Of a stretch of 64,000 nucleotides of DNA, positions 36,758-46,815 are shown in pieces. Under the pieces are notes generated by a model. The model worked only from the letters and a program-made list of their open reading frames with translations. It made no database searches and had not been told where the DNA came from. This stretch comes from Gammaproteobacteria bacterium. GTDB lineage: Bacteria; Pseudomonadota; Gammaproteobacteria; GCA-2400775. A program made the position numbers and the translations under genes. The DNA lies in the NCBI GenBank assembly GCA_013151045.1, contig JAADIY010000040.1, forward strand, positions 1 to 64,000. The letters run 5' to 3'. Each line of letters starts with the position of its first letter. The first letter of the stretch is position 1.

Positions 36758-37844
36758 ATGCAGCAAAAAATCCCCGTTACAGGAATATTGATTACCAACC
36801 TAGGTACACCGGATGCGCCTACCGCGAGCGCATTGCGTCGTTATCTTGGCGAGTTTTTATGGGATAAGCGTGTTGTAGAAATACCCCGACCCATATGGTG
36901 GTTAATATTGCATGGCATTATTTTGCGTACCCGCCCAGCGAAATCGGCAGAAGCCTACAAAAGTGTCTGGACAGAAGGCGGATCGCCACTAATGGTCAAT
37001 GGTATTGGTCAAAAAGAAGCGCTGCAAAAGAGACTAACCGAACGCTTTACTGGCCCAGTGATCGTTGAGCTCGCCATGCGTTATGGCCAGCCATCGATAG
37101 AATCAGGTTTAGAGAAATTACGCGATGCCGGTGCGCAACGAATTTTAGTGTTGCCACTGTATCCACAATATTCAGCCGCAACAACGGCATCCACCTTTGA
37201 TGCCGTGGCCAACACACTAAAAAAATGGCGTTGGGTGCCAGAGCTGCGTTTTGTTCAGCACTATCATGACTCGCCGAGTTACATTCAAGCCATAGTGAAC
37301 AGCATAGAAGAGAACTGGCAAGAGAATGGTCGCGCTGACAAGTTGGTATTTTCTTTTCACGGCATGCCAAAACGCACCTTGCTTGCCGGTGATCCCTACC
37401 ATTGCGAGTGTCAAAAAACCGCGCGTTTAGTGGCTGAAAAACTAAATCTAAATAAAGACGATTACTTAGTCAGTTTTCAATCACTGTTTGGTAAAGAAGA
37501 GTGGTTAAAACCCTATACCGATGAAACCTTAAAACGCTTGTCCGCCGAAGGCTTGAAATCACTTGATATCGCCTGCCCCGGTTTTTCATCTGACTGCGTC
37601 GAAACGCTAGAAGAAATCATGATTGAGAATAAAGGCTAAAGGCTACTTTATTGAAGGTGGCGGCGAGCGCTTTAACTATATTTCCTGCCTCAATGTTCGC
37701 CAAGACCACATTACCGCACTAGAAGACGTTATCGTTAATCACACACAAGGTTGGGCAGAAACGAGTGCCGACTGGAATCAAGCTGATGCGGAGCAAGCTT
37801 TAGCAAATAGTCAGGGTCGTGGGCGTGAGATGGGTGCAGTTTAA
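36758..37844 (+). pseudogene. hemH: Ferrochelatase with a 7-bp duplication frameshift
   Basis: HemH inserts iron into protoporphyrin IX, the last step of haem synthesis. The main ORF has the family motifs TNLGTPDAPT, EGGSPL, LPLYPQYS, the active-site His in LVFSFHGMP and the Glu in SDCVETLEEI. It stops at 37639, but the next frame continues as GYFIEGGGERFNYI, then CLNVRQDHITAL, the expected C-terminus. The cause is visible: AAAGGCT is present twice in tandem (37631-37637 and 37638-37644). Removing one copy restores an uninterrupted frame of 359 residues. The truncated product keeps the two catalytic residues but loses about 65 C-terminal ones. I prefer the ATG at 36758 over the TTG at 36707. 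Confidence 0.9.
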
Positions 37845-37879
37845 AGTGTATCTATATTTCATTGTATATGGAGAAAATC

Positions 37880-38491
37880 ATGGAAGAATTTTTGAGGAGT
37901 AATTTGGTAATAATCGCTGTATTGACCGGATTGACCGGTTTGTTTTCTTTAGCTATGAAAGTTTGGCAATACTGGTTGTCACGAAAAGTGAAAATACGTT
38001 TTGATTCTAATCTTGTATGCACTGATGAGGGTGGTTTTTTAGCCCATATTTTAGTTCATAGTAAAAGTCAGCGTGATATACAAGTGCAAGCTGTTAGATT
38101 TGATTTGAAAGTTTGGGATCAATCGCCGAGGCTTGAAGTCGATGGGATTCTCAAAGTTCATAGAGTGCTAGGTATGTTATTTGATCGAGAAGGTACTTGG
38201 TATTTTCCTAGTGATTCTTCACTCAGTGATGAAAGAAATAGACTTCCATATTCACTTGGGGATCATCACACTATGTCGGTTGCTATAGATTTAGATGAAA
38301 TGATGGAAGAGTATTTTAGCTATGGAGAAGGGGGATGTTTTGGGAATAGATTATTGTTTAAATTTGAAATGTTATTTTTGACTGTAGTTGTTAATACACA
38401 AAGAGAAAAGCCGTTCAAATTTTTGGTGAACAGAGAAATAAGACACTATTTGTATGAGAAATACAAAGATGATCCTAGGGTGTTAAAGTGA
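37880..38491 (+). CDS. Membrane-anchored protein of unknown function
   Basis: I choose the ATG at 37880, with GGAG 6 bases upstream, over the earlier TTG and ATG, giving 203 residues. It has one N-terminal membrane helix (SNLVIIAVLTGLTGLFSLAM) followed by a basic stretch WLSRKVKIRF and a soluble, beta-rich domain that would lie on the cytoplasmic or periplasmic side. I do not recognise the family. It is between hemH and lpxH (convergent, only 3 bases to lpxH). Its AT-rich codon use differs from its neighbours, suggesting acquisition. Confidence 0.65.
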   Translation: MEEFLRSNLVIIAVLTGLTGLFSLAMKVWQYWLSRKVKIRFDSNLVCTDEGGFLAHILVHSKSQRDIQVQAVRFDLKVWDQSPRLEVDGILKVHRVLGMLFDREGTWYFPSDSSLSDERNRLPYSLGDHHTMSVAIDLDEMMEEYFSYGEGGCFGNRLLFKFEMLFLTVVVNTQREKPFKFLVNREIRHYLYEKYKDDPRVLK

Positions 38492-38494
38492 TTT

Positions 38495-39229
38495 TTAAAT
38501 CATCAATTTTTGCAACTCACACCCACTAGCATCCGCATAAACCTGACTTCCTTGCTCATACCAATCCCCGAGCACGATACGTTTAGCGGGTTTGCCATCA
38601 ACTTCAATCGCATGCACCTGAGGGCGATGGGTGTGCCCCATAATCATCTGCGAGACATTGTGCTCACGTAGCATTGCAATGACGGCGTCCTGATTGACGT
38701 CCATGATCTCCATCGATTTTTCTTTGTTCGCTGCTTGGCTGCCGGCACGGTATTCTTTACCTTTGGCAATGCGTTCTTCAATCGATAAAGCCATTAGTTG
38801 TTCTAGCGTTTGTGGGTTACGGATATAAGCACGAAAGGCTTGGTAATCGACATCGTCGGTACAGAGTAGGTCGCCATGAGTGAGTAAGGTCGGTGTGCCG
38901 TATAGGTCAATAACGCAGGGATCGTTCAACAATTTACAGCCGCATGCCTTAGCAAACTCATCACCAATTAAAAAATCACGATTGCCATGCATAAAGTAAA
39001 CAGGAATGCCGCGATCGCTAATAGACCGTATTGCATTGATAATGACATCATGAGCAGGAGTGATAGCATCATCACCTAACCAAATTTCGAACAAGTCGCC
39101 GAGAATATACAAAGCTTCAGCGCGTGGAGCGCTATTTTGCATAAAAGATAAGAATTGCTGAGAGATATCTGGCCGATCTGCAGCCAAGTGCAGATCGGAG
39201 ATAAAGAGCGTGTGAGCGGAATCGCTCAT
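38495..39229 (-). CDS. lpxH: UDP-2,3-diacylglucosamine diphosphatase
   Basis: LpxH cleaves UDP-2,3-diacylglucosamine to lipid X in lipid A synthesis. The calcineurin-type metal motifs are all present: ISDLHLAADRP, LGDLFEIWLGDD, MHGNRDFLIGD, LTHGDLLCTDD and MGHTHRP. Length (244) is normal. It sits 22 bases after the ppiB-like gene on the same strand, an order common in gammaproteobacteria. Confidence 0.95.
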   Translation of the reverse strand: MSDSAHTLFISDLHLAADRPDISQQFLSFMQNSAPRAEALYILGDLFEIWLGDDAITPAHDVIINAIRSISDRGIPVYFMHGNRDFLIGDEFAKACGCKLLNDPCVIDLYGTPTLLTHGDLLCTDDVDYQAFRAYIRNPQTLEQLMALSIEERIAKGKEYRAGSQAANKEKSMEIMDVNQDAVIAMLREHNVSQMIMGHTHRPQVHAIEVDGKPAKRIVLGDWYEQGSQVYADASGCELQKLMI

Positions 39230-39251
39230 TGATTAATGCGCGTACTGCTGC

Positions 39252-39830
39252 TTAATCGATTAAACGTACCTTGGTCATAATCACAGGCTCAGTCGGTACA
39301 TTGCCATGACCTAAGTGACTGCCGGTGGCGACTTTGCGAATTTTATCAACTACGTCCATGCCATGAGTGACTTTACCGAATACGGTATAACCCCAGCCGC
39401 TACCATTAGGTGCGGTAAAGTTAAGGAAGTCATTTTTTACGACATTTATAAAAAACTGCGATGTCGCTGAATGTGGATCGTTAGTACGAGCCATGGCCAC
39501 TGTGCCACGCTCATTGCTTAAGCCATTATTGGCTTCGTTTTTAATCGGATCCATGGTGTCTTTTTCGCTGAAGTCTTCATTCATACCACCACCTTGAATC
39601 ATGAAAGTTTCCATGACACGGTGAAATAAGGTGCCGTCATAATGGCCTTTTTCAACGTATTTTAAGAAATTATCAACAGTGATCGGTGCGTTAACGCGAT
39701 CGAGCTCAAGCGTAATTTCACCATGATTGGTTACGATAGATACAACAGGGTTGGCGGCATCAGCTGACACAGTAAGACTCCCACATAAAGAGATAAGAAA
39801 AAGCGCAATAGAGAGGATAATTCGATTCAT
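39252..39830 (-). CDS. Cyclophilin-type peptidyl-prolyl isomerase, exported
   Basis: The 192-residue protein has a signal peptide (ILSIALFLISLCGSLTVSADA) and a cyclophilin domain with FHRVMETFMIQGG, NERGTVAMART and TSQFFINVVKN. It therefore acts on proline bonds of periplasmic proteins, as PpiA does. It is divergent from gltX with 111 bases between, which must hold both promoters. Confidence 0.92.
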   Translation of the reverse strand: MNRIILSIALFLISLCGSLTVSADAANPVVSIVTNHGEITLELDRVNAPITVDNFLKYVEKGHYDGTLFHRVMETFMIQGGGMNEDFSEKDTMDPIKNEANNGLSNERGTVAMARTNDPHSATSQFFINVVKNDFLNFTAPNGSGWGYTVFGKVTHGMDVVDKIRKVATGSHLGHGNVPTEPVIMTKVRLID

Positions 39831-39941
39831 TACACACCATCATTCGCATAAAATAAGAAAGGCGCATTATAATCACTTTTTATCGAACCTGTGCTGAATA
39901 GCGTGCGGTTTGCCAAATAGATACTAAATAATGAGTCAATA

Positions 39942-41363
39942 ATGCCAGCAGCCAGCAGTAGCACTAACACAGTCGTCACCCGATTTGCCCCCAGCCCCAC
40001 CGGTTTTGTCCATTTGGGTAATATCCGCACCGCCTTATTCAATGTCTTGCTCAGTGGCAAGCATGGTGGCGATTTCTTGTTGCGTATTGAGGATACCGAC
40101 CAAGAGCGCAGTAAAGACGAATTTACCGCAGCATTGATGGTGGATATGCGCTGGCTCGGCCTAGATTGGGCGCAGGGTCCGACGGACGATGATGGTAAGC
40201 CAGGTGAGTATCACCAGTCACAGCGGCTCGGACTCTATCAAGAGTATTACGACAAGCTTGAAGCAGTTGGCAGTGCCTACCCCTGTTTTTGTAGTGCAGA
40301 GCGCTTGGCCGTATTAAGAAAAACCCAGTTATCAGCCGGACAACCACCACGCTATGACGGCATTTGCGCTAATCTCAGTAAAGAAGAAGTAGCGAAAAAA
40401 ATAGCAGAAGGTCAAAAACCGACACTGCGTTTTCGCGTGCCGAAATCTGAAGAAGTGACGTTTCCCGACCTCGTGCGCGGTGAGCAGCGTTTTAATAGCG
40501 ATGATATTGGCGATTTTATAATTCGTCGTGGAGACGGCACACCTGCCTTCTTTTTTACTAATGCCGTTGACGACGGTCTAATGAACGTCACCCATGTTTT
40601 GCGTGGTGATGATCATCTTACCAATACACCAAGGCAATTAATGATTCTTAATGCATTGGGTATACGCCACCCCGAGTATGGCCATATTTCCTTAATTATT
40701 GGTAATGACGGAGCGCCTTTATCAAAACGTAACGGCAGCATGGGTATTCGTGAAATGCGTGATCAAGGTTATTTCCCAGAGGCCGTGGTTAATTACTTGG
40801 CGCGCTTAGGTCATTATTATGCTGATAACAGTTTTATGACGGTTGAGGAATTGTCAGCGCAATTTGATGCTAGTCATTTGGGTAAAGCTCCAGCACATTT
40901 CGATATGACACAACTACAACATTGGCAAAAAGAAGCGCTAAACGCGGCAGACGACGATACCGTTTGGCAATGGTTAGGTGAGTCAGTGTACAAGCATGTC
41001 CCCGCAGATAAAAAAGCACTCTTTCTAAAAGCTGTTAAACCAAATATCAGTAATTCCGAACAAGGTGTCGAATGGGCTACAGTATTTTTTGGTGATGAAT
41101 TGCTAATAGAAGACGATGCAAAAACAGCAATCGATGAAGCGGGCAGTGAATTTTATGAAATCGCTACAACAGTCTTCGCTGAAGAGGCTGATTTTAAAGC
41201 AGCGATTAAAACCATAGGCAAACAAGCAGGTAAAAAAGGCAAAGCTTTGTTTTGGCCAATTCGCGCTGCACTAACAGGTAAAGTGCATGGGCCGGAAATG
41301 TCAGATTTGGCGTTGTTGTTGGGGGTGGATGAAATTGTGGCTAGATGTAAGAGGGCGAGATAG
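39942..41363 (+). CDS. gltX: Glutamate--tRNA ligase
   Basis: A class I synthetase: the HIGH motif appears as PSPTGFVHLGNIRTA and the KMSKS motif as PLSKRNGS, with RIEDTDQERS, DDGLMNVTHVLRGDDHL and NYLARLGHYY in family order. The anticodon-binding domain follows, for 473 residues. The KMSKS variant is of the LSKR form. It may be the only or one of two gltX genes; the window does not tell. It charges tRNA-Glu for translation and for haem synthesis by the C5 route. Confidence 0.93.
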   Translation: MPAASSSTNTVVTRFAPSPTGFVHLGNIRTALFNVLLSGKHGGDFLLRIEDTDQERSKDEFTAALMVDMRWLGLDWAQGPTDDDGKPGEYHQSQRLGLYQEYYDKLEAVGSAYPCFCSAERLAVLRKTQLSAGQPPRYDGICANLSKEEVAKKIAEGQKPTLRFRVPKSEEVTFPDLVRGEQRFNSDDIGDFIIRRGDGTPAFFFTNAVDDGLMNVTHVLRGDDHLTNTPRQLMILNALGIRHPEYGHISLIIGNDGAPLSKRNGSMGIREMRDQGYFPEAVVNYLARLGHYYADNSFMTVEELSAQFDASHLGKAPAHFDMTQLQHWQKEALNAADDDTVWQWLGESVYKHVPADKKALFLKAVKPNISNSEQGVEWATVFFGDELLIEDDAKTAIDEAGSEFYEIATTVFAEEADFKAAIKTIGKQAGKKGKALFWPIRAALTGKVHGPEMSDLALLLGVDEIVARCKRAR

Positions 41364-41759
41364 GGGTTTTCTTACGCTGACCGCCAAGGAGAGCGAATCG
41401 AAGGTGAGTCGATTTTGTGCATCAACGTATATAATTTATCACAGGTAGCGACACTATCGTAACGAAAGAGCAGTCGTTTAAATGGCTTCATGTTCATGAA
41501 ACATGGCTGTCTGAAGCTGAAATAGCAGCTGACGATTATAGTTTTTAAAATTTAAAGATATTTTTTGGAAACTTTCGAATAAAGTGTTTTTCACTTGATC
41601 TATGTATAGCAGTAGCGATTCGTTCTTAGATTGATATAACACTCTAATTCAAAATAAATTCATCCTTCGTACTGCCGATACAGTAAGAGCATGATCTATG
41701 GCTCGGTGCTGGCGGTTTGCTAGCGAAATCTCAAATCGTTAAATAAGGAATAGGTGAGT
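41364..41759. other. Gene-free stretch with repeat copy C and a gene tail
   Basis: It contains dispersed-repeat copy C (41373-41460) and a short open tail ending at 41548 that reads TKEQSFKWLHVHETWLSEAE; this looks like the C-terminus of a lost gene of unknown family. The rest holds the promoter of the DUF1538 gene. Confidence 0.55.
41373..41460. repeat. Dispersed repeat, copy C (deleted form)
   Basis: Begins TACGCTGACCGCCAAGGAGA and ends GTAGCGACACTATCG; the ends match copy B at 20702-20981, but the ~200 internal bases, including GGCGGTTAGTC, are missing. Confidence 0.55.
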
Positions 41760-43661
41760 ATGTCGTCTTCACAATCTAACGTTACGCAGGTTCGCGTTAG
41801 CACTTTAGATACGATTAAGATTATTTGGCCGTATGTTGCCGAAAACTTTATGAATCAGGTTAAGAGTATCTGGTTCATTGTTGCCTACCTGGTTTTTTTT
41901 CAAATCGCAATTTTGCAATTGCCGCTGGTTTATACCTTAACCATCGCTATTGGTATTTTTATTGTCGCCTTAGGTCTGATGTTTTTTATGGAAGGCCTAC
42001 GGCTAGGCTTAATGCCATTGGGCGAAACCATTGGCGCTGTATTGCCACGTAACGCCCCGCTTTGGGGCGTTTTGTCTTTTGCATTTCTATTAGGTATCGG
42101 CGCGACTTTCGCTGAGCCTGCTATCGCGGTGTTACGCAGTGCGGGCGCAGGAGTGTTACCGAACCAGGCACCATTACTTTATAGCTTGTTGAATGATTTT
42201 GCTAATCAGCTCGTGACCGTAGTGGGTATCGGTGTTGGGGTTGCCGTTATGCTTGGCGTTTTGCGTTTTTATTATGGTTGGTCTTTAAAGGTATTGATCA
42301 TTCCTGGTGTGCTGCTGTTAATTACCTTGACCTTAATTGCCCAGAGTAATGAAGTCATGCAGCCGGTTTTGGGCTTGGCCTGGGATTGTGGTGCGGTGAC
42401 TACTGGGCCAGTGACAGTGCCGTTGGTATTGGCTTTAGGTATCGGTGTTTGCCGTGTGCTAGGCGATGGCGATACCAGTAATGCAGGCTTTGGTATTGTC
42501 ACCTTGGCATCGTTGTTTCCGATATTGGCGGTGTTAAGTTTAAGTTTCTACCATTATTATGCGGCGGACTATTATGGTGCCAAGAATTATGAAGGTGAGC
42601 TTGTTGAAATAGTCAGTGAGGACAACACTCAGCAGCTTAATAATGATAATGAAATTGATCATACAACGGCTTTTACCCAAGAAGAATTTCAACTTTTTGT
42701 TGCGAAGGGTAAATACGATGGTGACTACACTCTACGTTTTGAAGGTGGCGATCAACGTTTAGAAGGTGGTCGTATCTTAGTTGAAGATGCGGTGATTGTT
42801 TTAGAAAAACCTAAAGCTGAAAGAGCTGACATTATTAGTGATAAGAAATGGGATCCAAATGCAAATATTGGTGAGGGTTTTCGTGAGGCTTTACTAACAT
42901 CATTGCGTGCGATTCTCCCGCTATGTGTGTTTTTAGTTTTGGCACTGTGGTTTTTATTAAGGCGCAGTGGTGAGAAATTTAAACTTACCGAAGAGTTAAC
43001 GATTGGTATTGTTTTCGCGCTTATTGGTATGGCTTTGTTTATTTTGGGTATTTTGTTAGGTCTTACGCCTTTGGGTTTGCAATTAGGTAGTAATATTCCA
43101 ACGACATTTGCCAGCCTCACTCCTTGGGGGCTACAGGGTAGTGAAGGCCCATTATTTGAAACCGAGTTTATTGGCAAGCTGGTAGCAATTTGTTTTGGAT
43201 TTTTTCTTGGATACGGTGCGACTCTGGCTGAGCCTGCTTTAAATGCATTAGGCTCTACCGTTGAGAAAATAACGGTAGGATCATTTAAAAAGAGTATGTT
43301 GATGCAGTCCGTTGCTATTGGCGTTGGTTTGGGTATCGCTACGGGTGTATTGAAAATTGCTTACAATATTCCCTTGGCCTATTTGTTGATCCCGCCGTAT
43401 CTCTTATTATTAGTATTAACCTGGATTTCATCCGAAGAATTTGTCAACTTTGGTTGGGATAGTGCGGGTGTGACAACCGGTCCGATTACAGTCCCTTTGG
43501 TATTGGCTATGGGATTGGGGATAGGTAGCGCTGTGCCGGGTGTGACGGATGGTTTCGGTATTCTCGCACTCGCCTCTGTTGGGCCAATCATTACTGTGTT
43601 GACTGTTGGTTTGATTGTTAAGCGGACACAAAGTAGTGGTATTGGCGAGGTGAAAGTATGA
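41760..43661 (+). CDS. DUF1538 integral membrane protein (duplicated)
   Basis: The protein (633 residues from the ATG at 41760; GTG at 41754 is an alternative) has two homologous halves, each with about six to seven membrane segments. Paired motifs repeat: GLRLGLMPLGETIG and LLGLTPLGLQLGS; GATFAEPAIAVLR and GATLAEPALNALG; DCGAVTTGPVTVPLVLALG and DSAGVTTGPITVPLVLAMG. A hydrophilic linker (~275-375) separates them. This is the DUF1538 architecture, a putative transporter with inverted or tandem repeats. It overlaps by 4 bases (ATGA) the PII-like gene, so the pair probably works together, with the PII-like protein gating transport (inference). Confidence 0.88.
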   Translation: MSSSQSNVTQVRVSTLDTIKIIWPYVAENFMNQVKSIWFIVAYLVFFQIAILQLPLVYTLTIAIGIFIVALGLMFFMEGLRLGLMPLGETIGAVLPRNAPLWGVLSFAFLLGIGATFAEPAIAVLRSAGAGVLPNQAPLLYSLLNDFANQLVTVVGIGVGVAVMLGVLRFYYGWSLKVLIIPGVLLLITLTLIAQSNEVMQPVLGLAWDCGAVTTGPVTVPLVLALGIGVCRVLGDGDTSNAGFGIVTLASLFPILAVLSLSFYHYYAADYYGAKNYEGELVEIVSEDNTQQLNNDNEIDHTTAFTQEEFQLFVAKGKYDGDYTLRFEGGDQRLEGGRILVEDAVIVLEKPKAERADIISDKKWDPNANIGEGFREALLTSLRAILPLCVFLVLALWFLLRRSGEKFKLTEELTIGIVFALIGMALFILGILLGLTPLGLQLGSNIPTTFASLTPWGLQGSEGPLFETEFIGKLVAICFGFFLGYGATLAEPALNALGSTVEKITVGSFKKSMLMQSVAIGVGLGIATGVLKIAYNIPLAYLLIPPYLLLLVLTWISSEEFVNFGWDSAGVTTGPITVPLVLAMGLGIGSAVPGVTDGFGILALASVGPIITVLTVGLIVKRTQSSGIGEVKV

Positions 43662-44812
43662 CCAGCTTTCATGAGTACAATAATATTTCTATTGTTACTG
43701 CTATTATTCCGCAGCACCGAGCACAAGCAATACTTAAAAAAATATACGATAACTATGGTTATACTGCATTGCAGTTTGATGCGCGTGGCACGCTCGCACA
43801 TGACCGCTGGTATCAAGCATTTATACCTATGGTTAATCCAGAAAATGAATATTTACAATTTATTGTCTCCAGTGACAATGTAGATGATTTTATGAGCTAC
43901 TTGGTTGGGGTTGCTCAGTTACATTTACCGGGTGCTGGTGGGGCTTATTCTACTCCTTGTTTAAGTTATGCTAGTGACAGTGAAAAATTTGTTAATCGAT
44001 CTGATGTGGTTTCGAAAGATATTGTTGAGCAACCGATAAACTTCAAAAAAAATCTGTCTGTTGTCTTCGCTTTGATTCAGTCTGGGCGTACCGAGCCAGC
44101 TATTCGTGCGGCAATGCAGGCTGGGTCGCACGGTCCAATTGTCTATTATGCTGAGGGGCGTGGCACACGTGACCGTATGGGTTGGTTAAAAATCACAAAA
44201 AAACCTTATGAAGAAGTCATTATGACGATGGTCGATAAGGTAGATAAAGACTCTGTTATTGATGCCATTGTTAATGCTGGAAATATTAACGTGCCAGGTG
44301 GAGGGATATTGTATGACTTGCCTGTATCGAAGGGCATTGTTAATTTTCCGACATCGATGGGTAAACGTAGCGCATTGGCGACCACACATCAGGTGGTGGC
44401 CGCGTTAGATGAGCTAATGGGTGGTTCTGATTGGCGTGATAGAAGAGCTCTGGCTAGAGATGATAAGCAGTTGGGTGGTGAGGGCAGTTCGACAAATGGT
44501 GGAAATACTTGTTTGTTGCGTATCCTAGTGCCGCGTAAATACGTTCATACCATTATGGACGCCGCCATAGAATTTGGTGCACCTGGTACTAATGTGACTT
44601 ATGTGAAAAAATTAGCAAGTCATGCCGATGCTGATGAATCAGGCTTTATTATGCATGAGGAGATGGGTTTTATTCGTATGGTGTTACCGCAGTCACTGTC
44701 TATAAAAATTCGCGATAATTTAAAATATTATTGTACGGAGCATGATATTAATAACGTGCTGATTTGTGAGCTTGCGGTTAATAAAGTGATTCGCTATCGA
44801 AGCGAGCAATAA
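43658..44812 (+). CDS. Protein with three PII-like domains
   Basis: The 384-residue protein is made of three PII (GlnB)-like ferredoxin-fold units: residues ~10-105 (ISIVTAIIPQHRAQAILKK, GAGGAYSTPC), ~130-240 (LSVVFALIQSGRTEPAIRAA, then GRGTRD and NVPGGGILY) and ~285-380 (LLRILVPRKYVHTIMDAAI). The GRGT segment of the second unit is in the place of the PII T-loop; the third lacks it. PII proteins form trimers, so three units in one chain might build a pseudo-trimer. It is coupled to the DUF1538 gene by ATGA overlap. Ligand (nucleotide or other) is unknown. Confidence 0.78.
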   Translation: MTSFHEYNNISIVTAIIPQHRAQAILKKIYDNYGYTALQFDARGTLAHDRWYQAFIPMVNPENEYLQFIVSSDNVDDFMSYLVGVAQLHLPGAGGAYSTPCLSYASDSEKFVNRSDVVSKDIVEQPINFKKNLSVVFALIQSGRTEPAIRAAMQAGSHGPIVYYAEGRGTRDRMGWLKITKKPYEEVIMTMVDKVDKDSVIDAIVNAGNINVPGGGILYDLPVSKGIVNFPTSMGKRSALATTHQVVAALDELMGGSDWRDRRALARDDKQLGGEGSSTNGGNTCLLRILVPRKYVHTIMDAAIEFGAPGTNVTYVKKLASHADADESGFIMHEEMGFIRMVLPQSLSIKIRDNLKYYCTEHDINNVLICELAVNKVIRYRSEQ

Positions 44813-44864
44813 GGTCTAATGAATATCGCTGTTTCTCTATGCGAGTTCGTTAAGAGAGTAAGTA

Positions 44865-45251
44865 TTAGTCCCAAGAGTTGTCATAACCGAATTTTCTTAC
44901 CAGGGACTGGGATACGCGTTTGAAATCTTGTAATGAATTAGTAACTTGAAGCCCAGTCAATTCATATTCGGGATTGACGTCAGGTTTGTGCCAGCGAACT
45001 TCAGCTTCAAATATAACGCTGTGAGGTATTTGAAGATTGTTAGGTATCTTAAATGTTAGCTGTTTATAGGTTTCTTGTTTTAGGTTTTTGATGCTGGTTA
45101 ACATAAAGCCTTGCGTTGATATATCGACAAGCTTGCCAAGCTCCTCACCAGAGGCCGTATCGATAACGGCGATATTGAAAATTAATTGATGGCGTTTGCG
45201 AAGGCGGAGGTTGTCATGACTATCGTGATCGATATCTATAAGCTCGGCCAT
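44865..45251 (-). CDS. PilZ domain protein
   Basis: The 128-residue protein has RLRKRHQLIFNI, matching the RxxxR c-di-GMP-binding loop, and VDISTQGFML, matching D/NxSxxG. These two motifs bind c-di-GMP in PilZ domains; both are intact. There are no other domains. It is in the same strand and 35 bases after a second PilZ gene. Confidence 0.85.
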   Translation of the reverse strand: MAELIDIDHDSHDNLRLRKRHQLIFNIAVIDTASGEELGKLVDISTQGFMLTSIKNLKQETYKQLTFKIPNNLQIPHSVIFEAEVRWHKPDVNPEYELTGLQVTNSLQDFKRVSQSLVRKFGYDNSWD

Positions 45252-45286
45252 TTTTTGTTTTCTGTTGGTGATTGGTTGTTACTAAT

Positions 45287-45658
45287 TTAATTTTGTCGAT
45301 GCGCAATCATAGCTTCGAGTTCTCGATTGAGCAGATTGCTGTCGCCTAAGTTCAATTCAATTATTCGTCTAAGTGTGGATGCAGATTCAGGTGCGATGTG
45401 ATCGCAACATACACCTATGAGGTTGTCATGAATATGTTTGACGGTTGCATCGTATTGAATAGGCTCATGTTCACATCCCATATCGATAGTGACCTCACAG
45501 GCGTCACCAACATTTAGTTTGCAGTGATCAGGGGATTTACTTAGTGCACCATTCAGTGAGATATCGATGAGCTTGCCATCGATATTGAGGTTGTTACGTT
45601 TGATAATGACGCGGGCATCGAAGTCGATGCGGGTGAAATGACGTTTTTCATCAGCCAT
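45287..45658 (-). CDS. PilZ domain protein
   Basis: Similar size (123 residues) and layout: KRHFTRIDFDARV carries the arginine loop and IDISLNGALSKS the DxSxxG motif. Sequence similarity to the neighbouring PilZ protein is low beyond these motifs, so they are not a recent duplication. It lies 14 bases after dapE and is probably the next gene of its transcript. Confidence 0.87.
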   Translation of the reverse strand: MADEKRHFTRIDFDARVIIKRNNLNIDGKLIDISLNGALSKSPDHCKLNVGDACEVTIDMGCEHEPIQYDATVKHIHDNLIGVCCDHIAPESASTLRRIIELNLGDSNLLNRELEAMIAHRQN

Positions 45659-45672
45659 GGCAGGCCCCCTAA

Positions 45673-46815
<1,143 letters not shown>

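Noticed and set aside
42752-43177. Minus-strand 141-codon ORF inside the DUF1538 gene
   Set aside because: Antisense shadow of a membrane-protein gene, no start signal or domain.
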